A DNA stretch of 12,500 nucleotides from an uncultured Lachnospiraceae bacterium (GCA_902796775.1 CADBQK010000048.1:1-12500), one strand, 5' to 3'. Shown: positions 1-8,240, counted from the stretch's first letter. Numbers and translations: made by a program. The notes: a model not told the origin generated them from the sequence alone.

Positions 1-1
1 C

Positions 2-1660
2 ATGCTGAATTATTTCATATACAAATTCAGGGGGGAGCCGATCAATGCTGCGGATATCTATGTGGCAGGAACAGCGCTGAACGTGGCCGCTGATTACAGC
101 TTTACTTTGACCAGACAGATGTTCACCGGACTCTTCGGAGGTATCTGTCTGATCAGCACAATGATGTGGCTTCCGGCGGAAAACCTGGCATTGAAAGGAA
201 AGAGGCGTCTGGCAGCGGCACTTCCTGCCCTTGCCCTGGCATTGTCTATTACGTATATCTATGCTCTGTCTGACGTTCCGTCGAAGCTGCAGATCAAAGT
301 AAAGGTTTTCAATCCTTATAAGAGCTACCAGAAAAACGGGGAAGCGCTCAATTTCATCAGAAGTTTTTATTATATGCAGCTGGACAAGCCTGTAGGATAC
401 AGTGCCAAAAATGCAGAGAAGATGATGGCGGATTCCGGGTATGAAAGTGATGATGTTACTGATCATGATACTTCCAAAGATCCCAATATCATTATCCTTA
501 TGAACGAAAGCCTGACTGATTTTACTACCTACGATGTGGTCGAAACCAGTGACGATCCTTTTGCATTTATCCACAGTCTGTCTGACAGTAAGCAGGCTAT
601 CACGGGAAAGGTCCACGTAGACGTATTCGGCGGCAGGACTGCCAACACCGAGTATGAATACCTGACAGGTAATTCTGTTGCTTTTATGCCTTCCTATGCG
701 GTTCCCTACGCACTGTATGTACGTAAACCGCAGCCTTCCCTAACCTGGAATATGATCGATATCGGCTACAGCGGAAATGATGCGTTCCATCCATACAAAG
801 CCAATGGATACAGCCGCCCGAGGGCATATCCGAATCTTGGTTTCCGTGAATTTATATCTCTGGAGACAATAAAAGAAGAATGTACGGAAGATGATTACGT
901 GCGTAATAAGATCTCCGATGCCGGCGATTACAGATGGGTGATCAAAAAATATGAGGAAGAGCGAAAAACGACGGATGCGCCGTTTTATATGTTCAATGTG
1001 ACTATCCAGAATCATGGCGGGTTTGTCGAAGATTATGATAATTTCATCCAGGATATCGATATCAGCGGACTGTATGCATCCGATGATGCCTTTAAGCGCT
1101 TTATAAATCTGTGTGATTACTCAGACGAAGCCTTTGAGGAGCTGACCAAATATTTTTCCAATGTGGATGAGCCCACTATACTGGTGCTGTTTGGAGATCA
1201 TAAGCCTAATCTGCATAATGGTTTCTTCAACAAACTTTATGGGAAGAACCCAAGCAAGCTGAGTCCTGCTAAGATGTTCCAGCATTATGAGACCCCTCTG
1301 GTGATCTGGGCAAACTATGAGATCGATCCGGATGGAGAGTATGATCGTGAATATGAGAATATCAGCATCAATTACTTAAGTGCAGCAATCACAGAGATTG
1401 CAGGGCTGCCGCAGACCGCCTATCAGAAATTCCTGAATGATATGCGTAAACAGATTCCTGTTTTTACTGCGCACCGTTACAGGGATACGGAGGGGAACAT
1501 ATATAAGCTGGATGATATGGACTCTCCGTATTTCGACCTGGTAAACGAATACCATACTTACGAGTACAATTACCAGTTCGATGCCAAGCACAGAAACGAA
1601 GATTTTTTCTGTCTGCGCACGACAGACAGCGCTCTTAACCGAGCACGGGAGACACAGTAA
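2..1660 (+). CDS. LTA synthase-like membrane phosphotransferase (sulfatase fold), 5'-partial
   Basis: This is the C-terminal part (552 residues visible) of a polytopic membrane protein of the lipoteichoic acid synthase/alkaline phosphatase superfamily. Known members transfer a glycerol-phosphate-type group from a membrane lipid outside the cell. Two hydrophobic segments at about residues 39-58 and 68-88 look like the last membrane helices. An extracellular sulfatase-fold domain follows, at about 160-480. Visible active-site motifs are MNES (E169, metal ligand), GGRTANTE (T213, the expected catalytic threonine nucleophile), QNHGG (H338) and FGDHKP (D399/H400, metal ligands). Family members usually have several more N-terminal helices, so the methionine at base 2 is probably internal and the gene is cut by the window edge. 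Its stop codon abuts the miaB ATG, suggesting co-transcription. The true substrate is not deducible: it may be a real LTA synthase or a related glycan- or lipid-modifying phosphotransferase. Confidence 0.85.
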   Translation: MLNYFIYKFRGEPINAADIYVAGTALNVAADYSFTLTRQMFTGLFGGICLISTMMWLPAENLALKGKRRLAAALPALALALSITYIYALSDVPSKLQIKVKVFNPYKSYQKNGEALNFIRSFYYMQLDKPVGYSAKNAEKMMADSGYESDDVTDHDTSKDPNIIILMNESLTDFTTYDVVETSDDPFAFIHSLSDSKQAITGKVHVDVFGGRTANTEYEYLTGNSVAFMPSYAVPYALYVRKPQPSLTWNMIDIGYSGNDAFHPYKANGYSRPRAYPNLGFREFISLETIKEECTEDDYVRNKISDAGDYRWVIKKYEEERKTTDAPFYMFNVTIQNHGGFVEDYDNFIQDIDISGLYASDDAFKRFINLCDYSDEAFEELTKYFSNVDEPTILVLFGDHKPNLHNGFFNKLYGKNPSKLSPAKMFQHYETPLVIWANYEIDPDGEYDREYENISINYLSAAITEIAGLPQTAYQKFLNDMRKQIPVFTAHRYRDTEGNIYKLDDMDSPYFDLVNEYHTYEYNYQFDAKHRNEDFFCLRTTDSALNRARETQ

Positions 1661-3121
1661 ATGGATGAGATCATGCAGGCCGCAGAGCAGCTTCCTTTTG
1701 ATGAACCTCCGCTAACAGAACCGCAGAGGCAGTATTATTTTATTGACAGGCTCAGGGAGCTGGCTGCAGTAAGGGCGAAAGCTGCCGGCAGGCCGCTTAC
1801 ATTTTCCATTCATACCTATGGCTGCCAGATGAATGCCAGAGACAGCGAAAAACTTGAGGGGATCCTCTGCAGAGCCGGGTTCATTCCTTCCGAAGACAAG
1901 AAGGGTGAAAAGGCGGATTTTGTGATATTCAATACCTGTACAGTCCGTGAAAACGCGAATATGCGTCTGTATGGCAGGCTTGGACAGATGAAAAAAGCAA
2001 AACAGAGGCATCCGGGTATGATCATTGCTGTCTGCGGATGTATGATGCAGGAGAAGGAGGAAGCAGAAAAAATACGAACCTCATTCAAACATGTGGATAT
2101 CGTGTTCGGTACCCACAATATTTTCAAACTGGCAGAACTTGTCTGCCGGAAGATGGAAGATGAGGACCGGGTTTTTGATATCTGGGAGGATACTGACCAG
2201 ATCGTCGAGAAACTTCCTGTCCGGCGGAAATACCCGTTTAAAACCGGTATCAATATTATGTTCGGATGCAACAATTTCTGCAGCTACTGTATCGTTCCCT
2301 ACGTAAGGGGGAGGGAGAGGAGCCGCGAGCCGGATGAGATTATTCAGGAGATCCGTCAGGCTGTCTCGGAAGGGGTTGTTGAGGTCATGCTCTTAGGCCA
2401 GAATGTCAATTCTTACGGGAAGACTCTGGATACACCGATGAGCTTTGCAGCTCTTCTGAAGGAAGTGGAGAAGATCGATGGACTCAGACGTATCCGTTTC
2501 ATGACCTCACATCCGAAGGACTTGTCTGGGGAACTGATCCAGGTGATGGCAGAATCAGAAAAGATCTGCCGCCATCTGCATCTCCCGCTTCAATCCGGCA
2601 GCACGAAAGTGCTGAAAAGTATGAACCGGCAGTATACCAAAGAACAGTATCTGGACCTGGTCCGCAGGATAAGGCTGGCCTGTCCGGATATTTCATTGAC
2701 AACAGATATCATTGTCGGCTATCCGGGGGAGTCTGAGGAAGACTTTCAGGAGACAATGCAGGTTGTAGAAGAGGTCGGTTTTGACAGCGCCTTTACTTTT
2801 ATCTACTCGCCGCGTACGGGGACACCGGCTGCATCCAGGACAGACCAGATCCCGGAGGAGATCGTTCATGAACGATTTAACCGGCTTCTGGAACTTGTGC
2901 AGAAAAAGGCGGCTCAGAAGGTATCCCGCTTTACCGGGCAGGTGCTGCCTGTCCTGGCTGAAGAAGTCAATCCCAGGGATACTGGCATGCTGACCGGCCG
3001 TCTGGACAGCAACATCATCGTACATTTTGCAGGACCTGCTTCACTGACAGGAAAAATCGTTCAAGTCAGGCTGCAGGAATGTAAGGGATTCTACTATATA
3101 GGAGAACTGGTATCATCCTGA
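1661..3121 (+). CDS. miaB: tRNA-2-methylthio-N6-dimethylallyladenosine synthase MiaB
   Basis: This radical-SAM methylthiotransferase converts i6A37 to ms2i6A37 in tRNAs that read U-starting codons. The 486 residues show the full three-domain layout. The N-terminal UPF0004 domain (about 47-165) has cluster cysteines C55 (TYGCQMNARDSE), C93 (NTCTVRENA) and C127 (CGCMMQ). The radical-SAM domain (about 195-420) has the CxxxCxxC motif C203/C207/C210 in GCNNFCSYCIVPYVRGRE. A C-terminal TRAM domain occupies about 425-486. The NTCTVRENA and RGRERSR signatures favour MiaB over the MtaB and RimO relatives. A leader of about 45 residues before the first domain is common in clostridial MiaB. The ATG follows the upstream stop with no gap, and GGGAG at 1647-1651 serves as the ribosome binding site. 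The substrate-producing enzyme MiaA is encoded further downstream in the window. Confidence 0.96.
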   Translation: MDEIMQAAEQLPFDEPPLTEPQRQYYFIDRLRELAAVRAKAAGRPLTFSIHTYGCQMNARDSEKLEGILCRAGFIPSEDKKGEKADFVIFNTCTVRENANMRLYGRLGQMKKAKQRHPGMIIAVCGCMMQEKEEAEKIRTSFKHVDIVFGTHNIFKLAELVCRKMEDEDRVFDIWEDTDQIVEKLPVRRKYPFKTGINIMFGCNNFCSYCIVPYVRGRERSREPDEIIQEIRQAVSEGVVEVMLLGQNVNSYGKTLDTPMSFAALLKEVEKIDGLRRIRFMTSHPKDLSGELIQVMAESEKICRHLHLPLQSGSTKVLKSMNRQYTKEQYLDLVRRIRLACPDISLTTDIIVGYPGESEEDFQETMQVVEEVGFDSAFTFIYSPRTGTPAASRTDQIPEEIVHERFNRLLELVQKKAAQKVSRFTGQVLPVLAEEVNPRDTGMLTGRLDSNIIVHFAGPASLTGKIVQVRLQECKGFYYIGELVSS

Positions 3122-3245
3122 ACAGACCCGATTAAACCAGGCACGATTAAATGAGGATGAGCCCGGATCGAAAAAGTTCCGGGGTCAGATAAACAGGATG
3201 ATTTTTAAAAACCAGTGTGATATGACACAGAAAAAGAGGATGGAT
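3122..3245. other. miaB-glnN intergenic region / glnN leader
   Basis: This 124-base gap probably holds the glnN promoter, but I could not identify a convincing -35/-10 pair. Visible structure includes a direct repeat CGATTAAA at 3129-3136 and 3144-3151 (15-base period). A short inverted repeat pairs CCCGGA (3162-3167) with TCCGGG (3178-3183) around a 10-base A-rich loop. It has no T-tract after it, so it is not a typical terminator. A small dyad TGTG-N6-CACA lies at 3216-3229. No clear GlnR/TnrA operator (TGTnA-N7-TnACA) is present. Confidence 0.4.
3235..3239 (+). promoter_or_regulatory. Ribosome binding site deciding the glnN start
   Basis: AGAGG lies six bases before the ATG at 3246. The upstream in-frame ATGs at 3198 and 3222 have no comparable Shine-Dalgarno sequence at usable distance, and the ATG at 3240 abuts this one directly. 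The site therefore argues for initiation at 3246. Confidence 0.6.
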
Positions 3246-5357
3246 ATGGCGGATAAAATGAATGTAGCACAGATCTATGCATCGGACGTATTTGATGATG
3301 AGACAATGAAGCAGAGACTGCCGAAAAAGATCTATGCCGAATTCAAAAACACTTTGTTTGAAGGCAAAGATCTGGAACCTCATGTGGCTGAGATCATTGC
3401 GCATGAGATGAAGGAATGGGCAATCGATAAAGGAGCTACCCATTTTACCCACTGGTTCCAGCCTCTGACAGGTATTACAGCAGAGAAACATGATGCGTTC
3501 ATTAATCCACAGACGGATGGGCGTGTACTCATGTCGCTGTCGGGAAAGGAACTGATCCGCGGGGAACCGGATGGCTCTTCCTTCCCTTCCGGAGGTATCC
3601 GGGCAACCTGCGAAGCCCGCGGATATACGGCATGGGACTGTACTTCTCCGGCTTTTGTCCGTGAGTATCCATCCGGGACTGCAGTGCTCTGCATTCCCAC
3701 AATTTTCTGTTCTTTTAATGGTGAAGCACTGGATAATAAAACGCCGCTTTTAAGATCCATGGAAGCACTGGGCAAGCAGGCGCTTAGGATCGTGCGGCTG
3801 TTTGGAAATACAGCAGCACGTTTTGTGACGACCAGTGTAGGCGCAGAACAGGAATACTTTCTGGTCGACAGGGAGACCTGCAGCAAAAGAGAAGACCTGA
3901 TCTTTACCGGCCGTACATTGTTTGGAGCTCCTGCACCGAAAGGGCAGGAGCTGGACGATCATTACTTCGGGACAATCAAGGACCGTGTTTTTGATTTTAT
4001 GACGGAGCTTAACCAGGAGTTGTGGAAACTCGGCATCCCGGCCAAGACCCAGCATAATGAGGCAGCTCCTTCCCAGCACGAGCTGGCACCGATCTATGAA
4101 ACAACTAATATCGCAACAGATCATAATCAGCTGATCATGGAGCTGATGCAGAAGATCGCTCTGCGACATGACCTGGTGTGCCTGCTGCATGAAAAACCCT
4201 TTGCCGGTATCAATGGATCCGGCAAACATAATAACTGGTCCATGAGTACAGACTGCGGCAGGAATCTGCTCGATCCCGGAGATACACCGCATGACAACAA
4301 GCAGTTTCTGCTGATCCTGACCGCTATCCTGAAGGCGATCGATGATTACGCACCGCTTCTGCGCTATTCAGCTGCATCGCCTGGCAATGATGACCGTCTG
4401 GGGGCAAATGAGGCACCTCCGGCTATCATTTCCGTTTTTCTGGGAGACCAGCTGGATGATGTACTTCTTCAGCTGAGTGAGACCGGCGATGCTACACATT
4501 CGATCCACCGTAAGAGTCTGGATACCGGTGTATCCACCGTCCCGATCTTTTCTAAAGATGTAGCAGACCGAAACCGTACTTCTCCTTTTGCTTTTACAGG
4601 CAACAAGTTTGAATTCCGTATGGTGGGAGCTTCTGTTTCTACAGCTGATCCGAATATCGTATTGAATACCATTGTTGCGGAAACACTGTCGCAGGCAGCG
4701 GACTATCTGGAAAAGGCGGATGATTTTGACCTTGCCTGCCATACCCTCATCCGTAAATGGGCCAGCGAGCATACCCGGATCATTTTCAATGGTGACGGAT
4801 ATTCGCAGGAATGGGTCGAGGAAGCAAAAAAACGCGGACTCCCCGTGATAAGCAATACCGTCGATGCATGCGCAGTCCTTTCTGATCCCTCTGTGATCGA
4901 ACTGTTTGAAAAACATGGCGTCCTGAACCGCGTTGAGCTGGCCGCCAGGGAAGAAATCGGATATGAGTATTATGCTAAGGCAATCAATATCGAAGCGCGA
5001 ACGATGATCGGAATGGCAAAAAAACAGATCATGCCTACCGTAATCAAAGCAGCAGCGGATATAGCTGATTCTGTAAATAAACTGGAGCAGGCCGGAGCAG
5101 ATGCAAGTGTACCGAAAAAGAATCTGAGCCAGATCACATCTGCCTTAAATGAAATGTCCGATGCTGTACAGTCGCTGGAGGAAGCCACCAATCGTGCTGT
5201 ACGTATCAGGAATACAAAAGAGCAGGCGATCGCCTACCGCGATACCGTACGCGCAAAATTTGACCAGGTCCGCAGGCCGGCAGATCTGCTGGAAACCCTG
5301 ATCGACAGCAGGTTCTGGCCATTTCCTACGTACGAAGATCTGTTGTTTAACGTGTAA
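3246..5357 (+). CDS. glnN: Glutamine synthetase type III
   Basis: This ATP-dependent enzyme makes glutamine from glutamate and ammonia in the cytoplasm. The protein (703 residues from the chosen start) has the large size typical of GSIII, against about 450 for type I. GSIII-specific stretches include THWFQPLTGITAEKHDAF (from about residue 65), GGIRATCEARGYTAWD, the metal-binding GAEQEYF (about 199-205), KTQHNEAAPSQHELAPIYE (about 267-285) and INGSGKHNNWS (about 322-332). It ends with the GSIII C-terminal helical region (VPKKNLSQITSALNEM). The reading frame is open from 3198, but ATG 3246 has AGAGG at six bases and gives MADKMNVAQIYASDVF, which resembles family N-termini; ATG 3258 is also possible. 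The gene sits between miaB and mutS, with its own leader and a probable terminator downstream, so it is likely expressed separately from mutSL. How it responds to nitrogen is not evident. Confidence 0.95.
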   Translation: MADKMNVAQIYASDVFDDETMKQRLPKKIYAEFKNTLFEGKDLEPHVAEIIAHEMKEWAIDKGATHFTHWFQPLTGITAEKHDAFINPQTDGRVLMSLSGKELIRGEPDGSSFPSGGIRATCEARGYTAWDCTSPAFVREYPSGTAVLCIPTIFCSFNGEALDNKTPLLRSMEALGKQALRIVRLFGNTAARFVTTSVGAEQEYFLVDRETCSKREDLIFTGRTLFGAPAPKGQELDDHYFGTIKDRVFDFMTELNQELWKLGIPAKTQHNEAAPSQHELAPIYETTNIATDHNQLIMELMQKIALRHDLVCLLHEKPFAGINGSGKHNNWSMSTDCGRNLLDPGDTPHDNKQFLLILTAILKAIDDYAPLLRYSAASPGNDDRLGANEAPPAIISVFLGDQLDDVLLQLSETGDATHSIHRKSLDTGVSTVPIFSKDVADRNRTSPFAFTGNKFEFRMVGASVSTADPNIVLNTIVAETLSQAADYLEKADDFDLACHTLIRKWASEHTRIIFNGDGYSQEWVEEAKKRGLPVISNTVDACAVLSDPSVIELFEKHGVLNRVELAAREEIGYEYYAKAINIEARTMIGMAKKQIMPTVIKAAADIADSVNKLEQAGADASVPKKNLSQITSALNEMSDAVQSLEEATNRAVRIRNTKEQAIAYRDTVRAKFDQVRRPADLLETLIDSRFWPFPTYEDLLFNV

Positions 5358-5358
5358 G

Positions 5359-5437
5359 GGAGACAGGGTACGGTTACTTTGTCTCCTTCCAGGCGGCATG
5401 AGACAGAGGGAGAAAAAAGAACCGTCCCCCTGTCTCC
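5359..5437. repeat. Palindromic REP/MITE-like intergenic element (GAGACA/TGTCTC, ACGGTT core)
   Basis: This is a 79-base imperfect palindrome. The left arm at 5359-5375 (GGAGACAGGGTACGGTT) and the right arm at 5420-5437 (AACCGTCCCCCTGTCTCC) are complementary except for one small T versus GG/CC mismatch. Inside, a second pair TGTCTC (5380-5385) and GAGACA (5400-5405) gives four GAGACA copies in alternating orientation. The sequence can therefore fold either as one large cruciform or as two side-by-side hairpins (5359-5386 and 5400-5437). From memory, the AACCGTCCCC...TGTCTC core resembles dispersed non-coding repeats in Firmicutes and other phyla; I could not check that here. No transposase is encoded nearby. 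Confidence 0.7.
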
Positions 5438-5443
5438 TTTTGT

Positions 5444-5466
5444 GCGGGGGAGAGCCCCGCTTGTTT
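5444..5466 (+). terminator. Probable rho-independent terminator after glnN
   Basis: GCGGGG (5444-5449) pairs perfectly with CCCCGC (5455-5460) around a five-base loop, and the T-rich TTGTTT follows directly. The stem is all G-C but short, and the T-tract is imperfect, so termination may be partial. It lies 87 bases after the glnN stop and 25 bases before mutS. That separates the two genes transcriptionally, or lets glnN transcripts leak into mutS. Confidence 0.55.
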
Positions 5467-5479
5467 CCTGCCTGATGAT

Positions 5480-5484
5480 GGAGG
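5480..5484 (+). promoter_or_regulatory. mutS ribosome binding site
   Basis: GGAGG lies seven bases before the mutS ATG at 5492, a strong, well-placed Shine-Dalgarno sequence that fixes the start. Confidence 0.8.
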
Positions 5485-5491
5485 ATGATCC

Positions 5492-8209
5492 ATGGCTGAG
5501 TTTACGCCGATGATGCAGCAGTACCTGGCTGTAAAGCAGCAGTACAGGGACTGCATTCTTTTTTATCGTCTTGGTGATTTTTACGAGATGTTTTTCGATG
5601 ATGCCAGGACTGCTTCCAGGGAGCTGGAGCTGACTCTGACCGGAAAGAACTGCGGCTTGGACGAGAGAGCGCCTATGTGCGGTGTTCCGTATCATGCTGC
5701 AAACGGATATATCAACCGGCTGGTTTCCCGGGGATATAAAGTGGCAATCTGCGAGCAGATGGAAGATCCCAGACTGGCGAAAGGACTGGTCAAACGTGAT
5801 GTGATCCGGGTCGTTACCCCGGGTACAAATATTGACAGCCAGGCTCTGGATGAAGGACGGAATAACTTTATCCTCTGCCTGGTTTATACCTTTAGCAGGT
5901 TTGGCGTTGCTGCAGCAGATATTTCTACAGGAGATTTCTATACGACTGAAACCAGAAGCGCGAAAGAACTGCTTGATGAGGTGTACAGATTCTCACCCTC
6001 CGAAATCATAGTGAATGATGCTTTTGCCATGAGCGGCGTTTCGCTGGAGGAAATCCGGGTCAGGACAGGAGCTCTGGTCAGCACACTGGAAAACTGGTAT
6101 CTGGATGAAGATGTGAGTATGAGCAAAATGCGGGAGCATTTTCATGTACCGGATGAAAAGAGTCTGGGGCTGGATGCTTTCCCGACTGCCTGCGCTGCCT
6201 GCGGAGCGCTCCTTATGTACTTGTCCGAGACGCAGAAAAACAGCTTGGCGAATCTGACAAGGATCGCACCATACCGCAGCGGCGGAGCGATGGTTCTGGA
6301 TAATGCCACCCGCAGAAATCTGGAATTGACCGAGACCCTTCGTGAGAAGAACAAAAGAGGCTCTTTGCTTTGGGTGCTGGACAAGACGAAAACCGCTATG
6401 GGAGCAAGACTGCTGCGCAGCTGGATCGAGCAGCCTCTGATCGATAAATCAAGGATCCTGGACAGACAGGAAGCGGTACAGGAGCTTTACGGGGATATGA
6501 TCACCCGCTCTGAGCTCCGGGAATACCTGAGCGCCATTTACGATATGGAAAGACTCCTGACCAGGATCAGCTACCATACAGCAAATCCAAGAGATCTGAC
6601 AGCTTTTCGCAACTCGATCCGCATGCTTCCTCCGATCAGGGCGCTTCTGCAGGGAGTTAAAAGTGCCAAACTGAAGCTGGTGCTTGAAAAGATGGATGAC
6701 CTGACGGATATCTGTGACCTGATCTCATCTGCCATCAAAGATGATCCGCCGATCCTGATCCGGGAAGGAGGGATCATCCGGGAAGGTTTTTCCGAAGAAG
6801 TGGACCGCCTGCGTGAAGCCGGGACAAACGGCAAGCAATGGCTGGCAAAACTGGAGGAAGAGGAGCGGGAGAAAACAGGCATCAAAAACCTGCGCATACG
6901 TTACAATAAAGTATTCGGTTATTATCTGGAAGTAACAAATTCTTATAAAGAAATGGTTCCGGATGACTGGACAAGAAAGCAGACGCTGGCAAATGCCGAG
7001 CGTTATATAACCCCTGAGCTTAAAGAACTGGAAGATACGATTCTGGGAGCCCAGGACAGGCTGTCAGTCCTTGAATATGATCTGTTCTGCCAGGTGCGCG
7101 ATGAAATAGCCGGACATATGCTCCGTATCCAGTCCAGTGCCAGGGCTGTAGCAAACCTGGATGCACTGGCTTCCCTGGCGCATGTTGCCCAGGATAATGC
7201 CTACTGCCGGCCTGCTATCAATACAAAAGGCATCATCGATATCACAGGCGGGAGGCATCCGGTCATCGAGAAGATGAATCAGGGCCAGCTGTTTATTGAG
7301 AATGATACTTTCCTGGATAATAAAAAGCACCGGATCTCTATTATTACCGGTCCGAACATGGCCGGTAAGTCTACGTATATGAGACAAACTGCGCTGATCG
7401 TTCTGATGGCACAGATGGGCAGCTTTGTACCGGCATCCAAAGCAAACATCGGAATCGTAGACCGTATTTTCACCCGTGTCGGGGCTTCAGATGACCTGGC
7501 CAGCGGTCAAAGTACGTTCATGGTGGAGATGACAGAGGTTTCCAATATCCTGCGGAATGCGACATCAAAAAGCCTGCTGATCCTGGATGAGATCGGCCGC
7601 GGTACCAGTACCTTTGATGTCCTGGCGATCGCCTGGGCAGTGGTAGAGCATATTGCGGATCCAAAGCTTTTGGGTGCAAAAACACTATTTGCCACTCATT
7701 ATCACGAGCTGACTGAGCTCGAGGGCAAGGTTGATAGTGTGAATAATTACTGTATTGCAGTTCGTGAGCAGGGAGATGACATCATCTTTCTGCGCAAGAT
7801 CATACCCGGGGGAGCGGATAAGAGTTATGGTATCCAGGTGGCAAGGCTGGCCGGTGTACCACAGCCGGTCATTGATCGTGCCAAAGAGATCGCGATGCGC
7901 CTGCTGGAAAAAGAAATGGAAAAGACAGTCCGTGAGATTTCTCCCGCAGCAAAAAAGGGAGAGAAGAGAAAGCAGGCTGCAGTACTTACAGATGGAAAAA
8001 ATGAGCAGGAGAGCAGTGAAAGCCTGATGGTTGCGGAACCGCAGGCTTCTGTGCCGGCAAGCCAGAGACAGATGAATATGTTTGACTTTGTTCCGGAATC
8101 CCATCCTGTTCTCAAAGAGATCGCGCAGATCGATCTGACTTCCATGACACCGCTTGCTGCTCTCAATGAGCTGGACAGGCTGCAGAAGATCATAAAGCAG
8201 CAGGGGTAG
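5492..8209 (+). CDS. mutS: DNA mismatch repair protein MutS
   Basis: This is the mismatch-recognition ATPase of post-replicative repair. Its 905 residues contain the N-terminal mismatch-binding domain with the F-x-E motif F30-Y31-E32 (GDFYEMF), which inserts next to the mispair. The connector, lever and clamp domains follow. The C-terminal ABC-type ATPase has Walker A GPNMAGKS at residues 620-627, Walker B LLILDE ending at D699/E700, the signature region DDLASGQSTFMVEM, and the ATHYHEL histidine switch. The tail (about 805-865) is charged and low in complexity, and carries QMNMF at 860-864, which fits the beta-clamp-binding consensus. The F-x-E motif and full N-terminus make this MutS1, not MutS2. 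It precedes mutL by 46 bases and probably starts the mutS-mutL-miaA-ynbB unit, since a terminator lies just upstream. Confidence 0.98.
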   Translation: MAEFTPMMQQYLAVKQQYRDCILFYRLGDFYEMFFDDARTASRELELTLTGKNCGLDERAPMCGVPYHAANGYINRLVSRGYKVAICEQMEDPRLAKGLVKRDVIRVVTPGTNIDSQALDEGRNNFILCLVYTFSRFGVAAADISTGDFYTTETRSAKELLDEVYRFSPSEIIVNDAFAMSGVSLEEIRVRTGALVSTLENWYLDEDVSMSKMREHFHVPDEKSLGLDAFPTACAACGALLMYLSETQKNSLANLTRIAPYRSGGAMVLDNATRRNLELTETLREKNKRGSLLWVLDKTKTAMGARLLRSWIEQPLIDKSRILDRQEAVQELYGDMITRSELREYLSAIYDMERLLTRISYHTANPRDLTAFRNSIRMLPPIRALLQGVKSAKLKLVLEKMDDLTDICDLISSAIKDDPPILIREGGIIREGFSEEVDRLREAGTNGKQWLAKLEEEEREKTGIKNLRIRYNKVFGYYLEVTNSYKEMVPDDWTRKQTLANAERYITPELKELEDTILGAQDRLSVLEYDLFCQVRDEIAGHMLRIQSSARAVANLDALASLAHVAQDNAYCRPAINTKGIIDITGGRHPVIEKMNQGQLFIENDTFLDNKKHRISIITGPNMAGKSTYMRQTALIVLMAQMGSFVPASKANIGIVDRIFTRVGASDDLASGQSTFMVEMTEVSNILRNATSKSLLILDEIGRGTSTFDVLAIAWAVVEHIADPKLLGAKTLFATHYHELTELEGKVDSVNNYCIAVREQGDDIIFLRKIIPGGADKSYGIQVARLAGVPQPVIDRAKEIAMRLLEKEMEKTVREISPAAKKGEKRKQAAVLTDGKNEQESSESLMVAEPQASVPASQRQMNMFDFVPESHPVLKEIAQIDLTSMTPLAALNELDRLQKIIKQQG

Positions 8210-8240
8210 GCGGGGGACAGTCATCTCCTGAGCGATATAC

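Noticed and set aside
3162..3183. CCCGGA/TCCGGG hairpin as a terminator for miaB
   Set aside because: The stem is only six pairs with a ten-base loop and no T-tract follows, so intrinsic termination is unlikely.
3216..3229. TGTGATATGACACA as a CRP or GlnR/TnrA operator
   Set aside because: It is 14 bases long with a six-base spacer. CRP sites need TGTGA-N6-TCACA and GlnR/TnrA sites need a 17-base TGTnA-N7-TnACA, and neither is matched.
3750..4916. Two minus-strand open frames of about 180 codons inside glnN
   Set aside because: Both are antisense to highly conserved GSIII coding sequence, are rich in Cys, His and Ile as antisense frames often are, and match no family I know.
5234..5695. Minus-strand frame of 153 codons spanning the glnN-mutS gap
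   Set aside because: It reads through the palindromic repeat element and both flanking genes in antisense. Its central peptide is simply the translated repeat.
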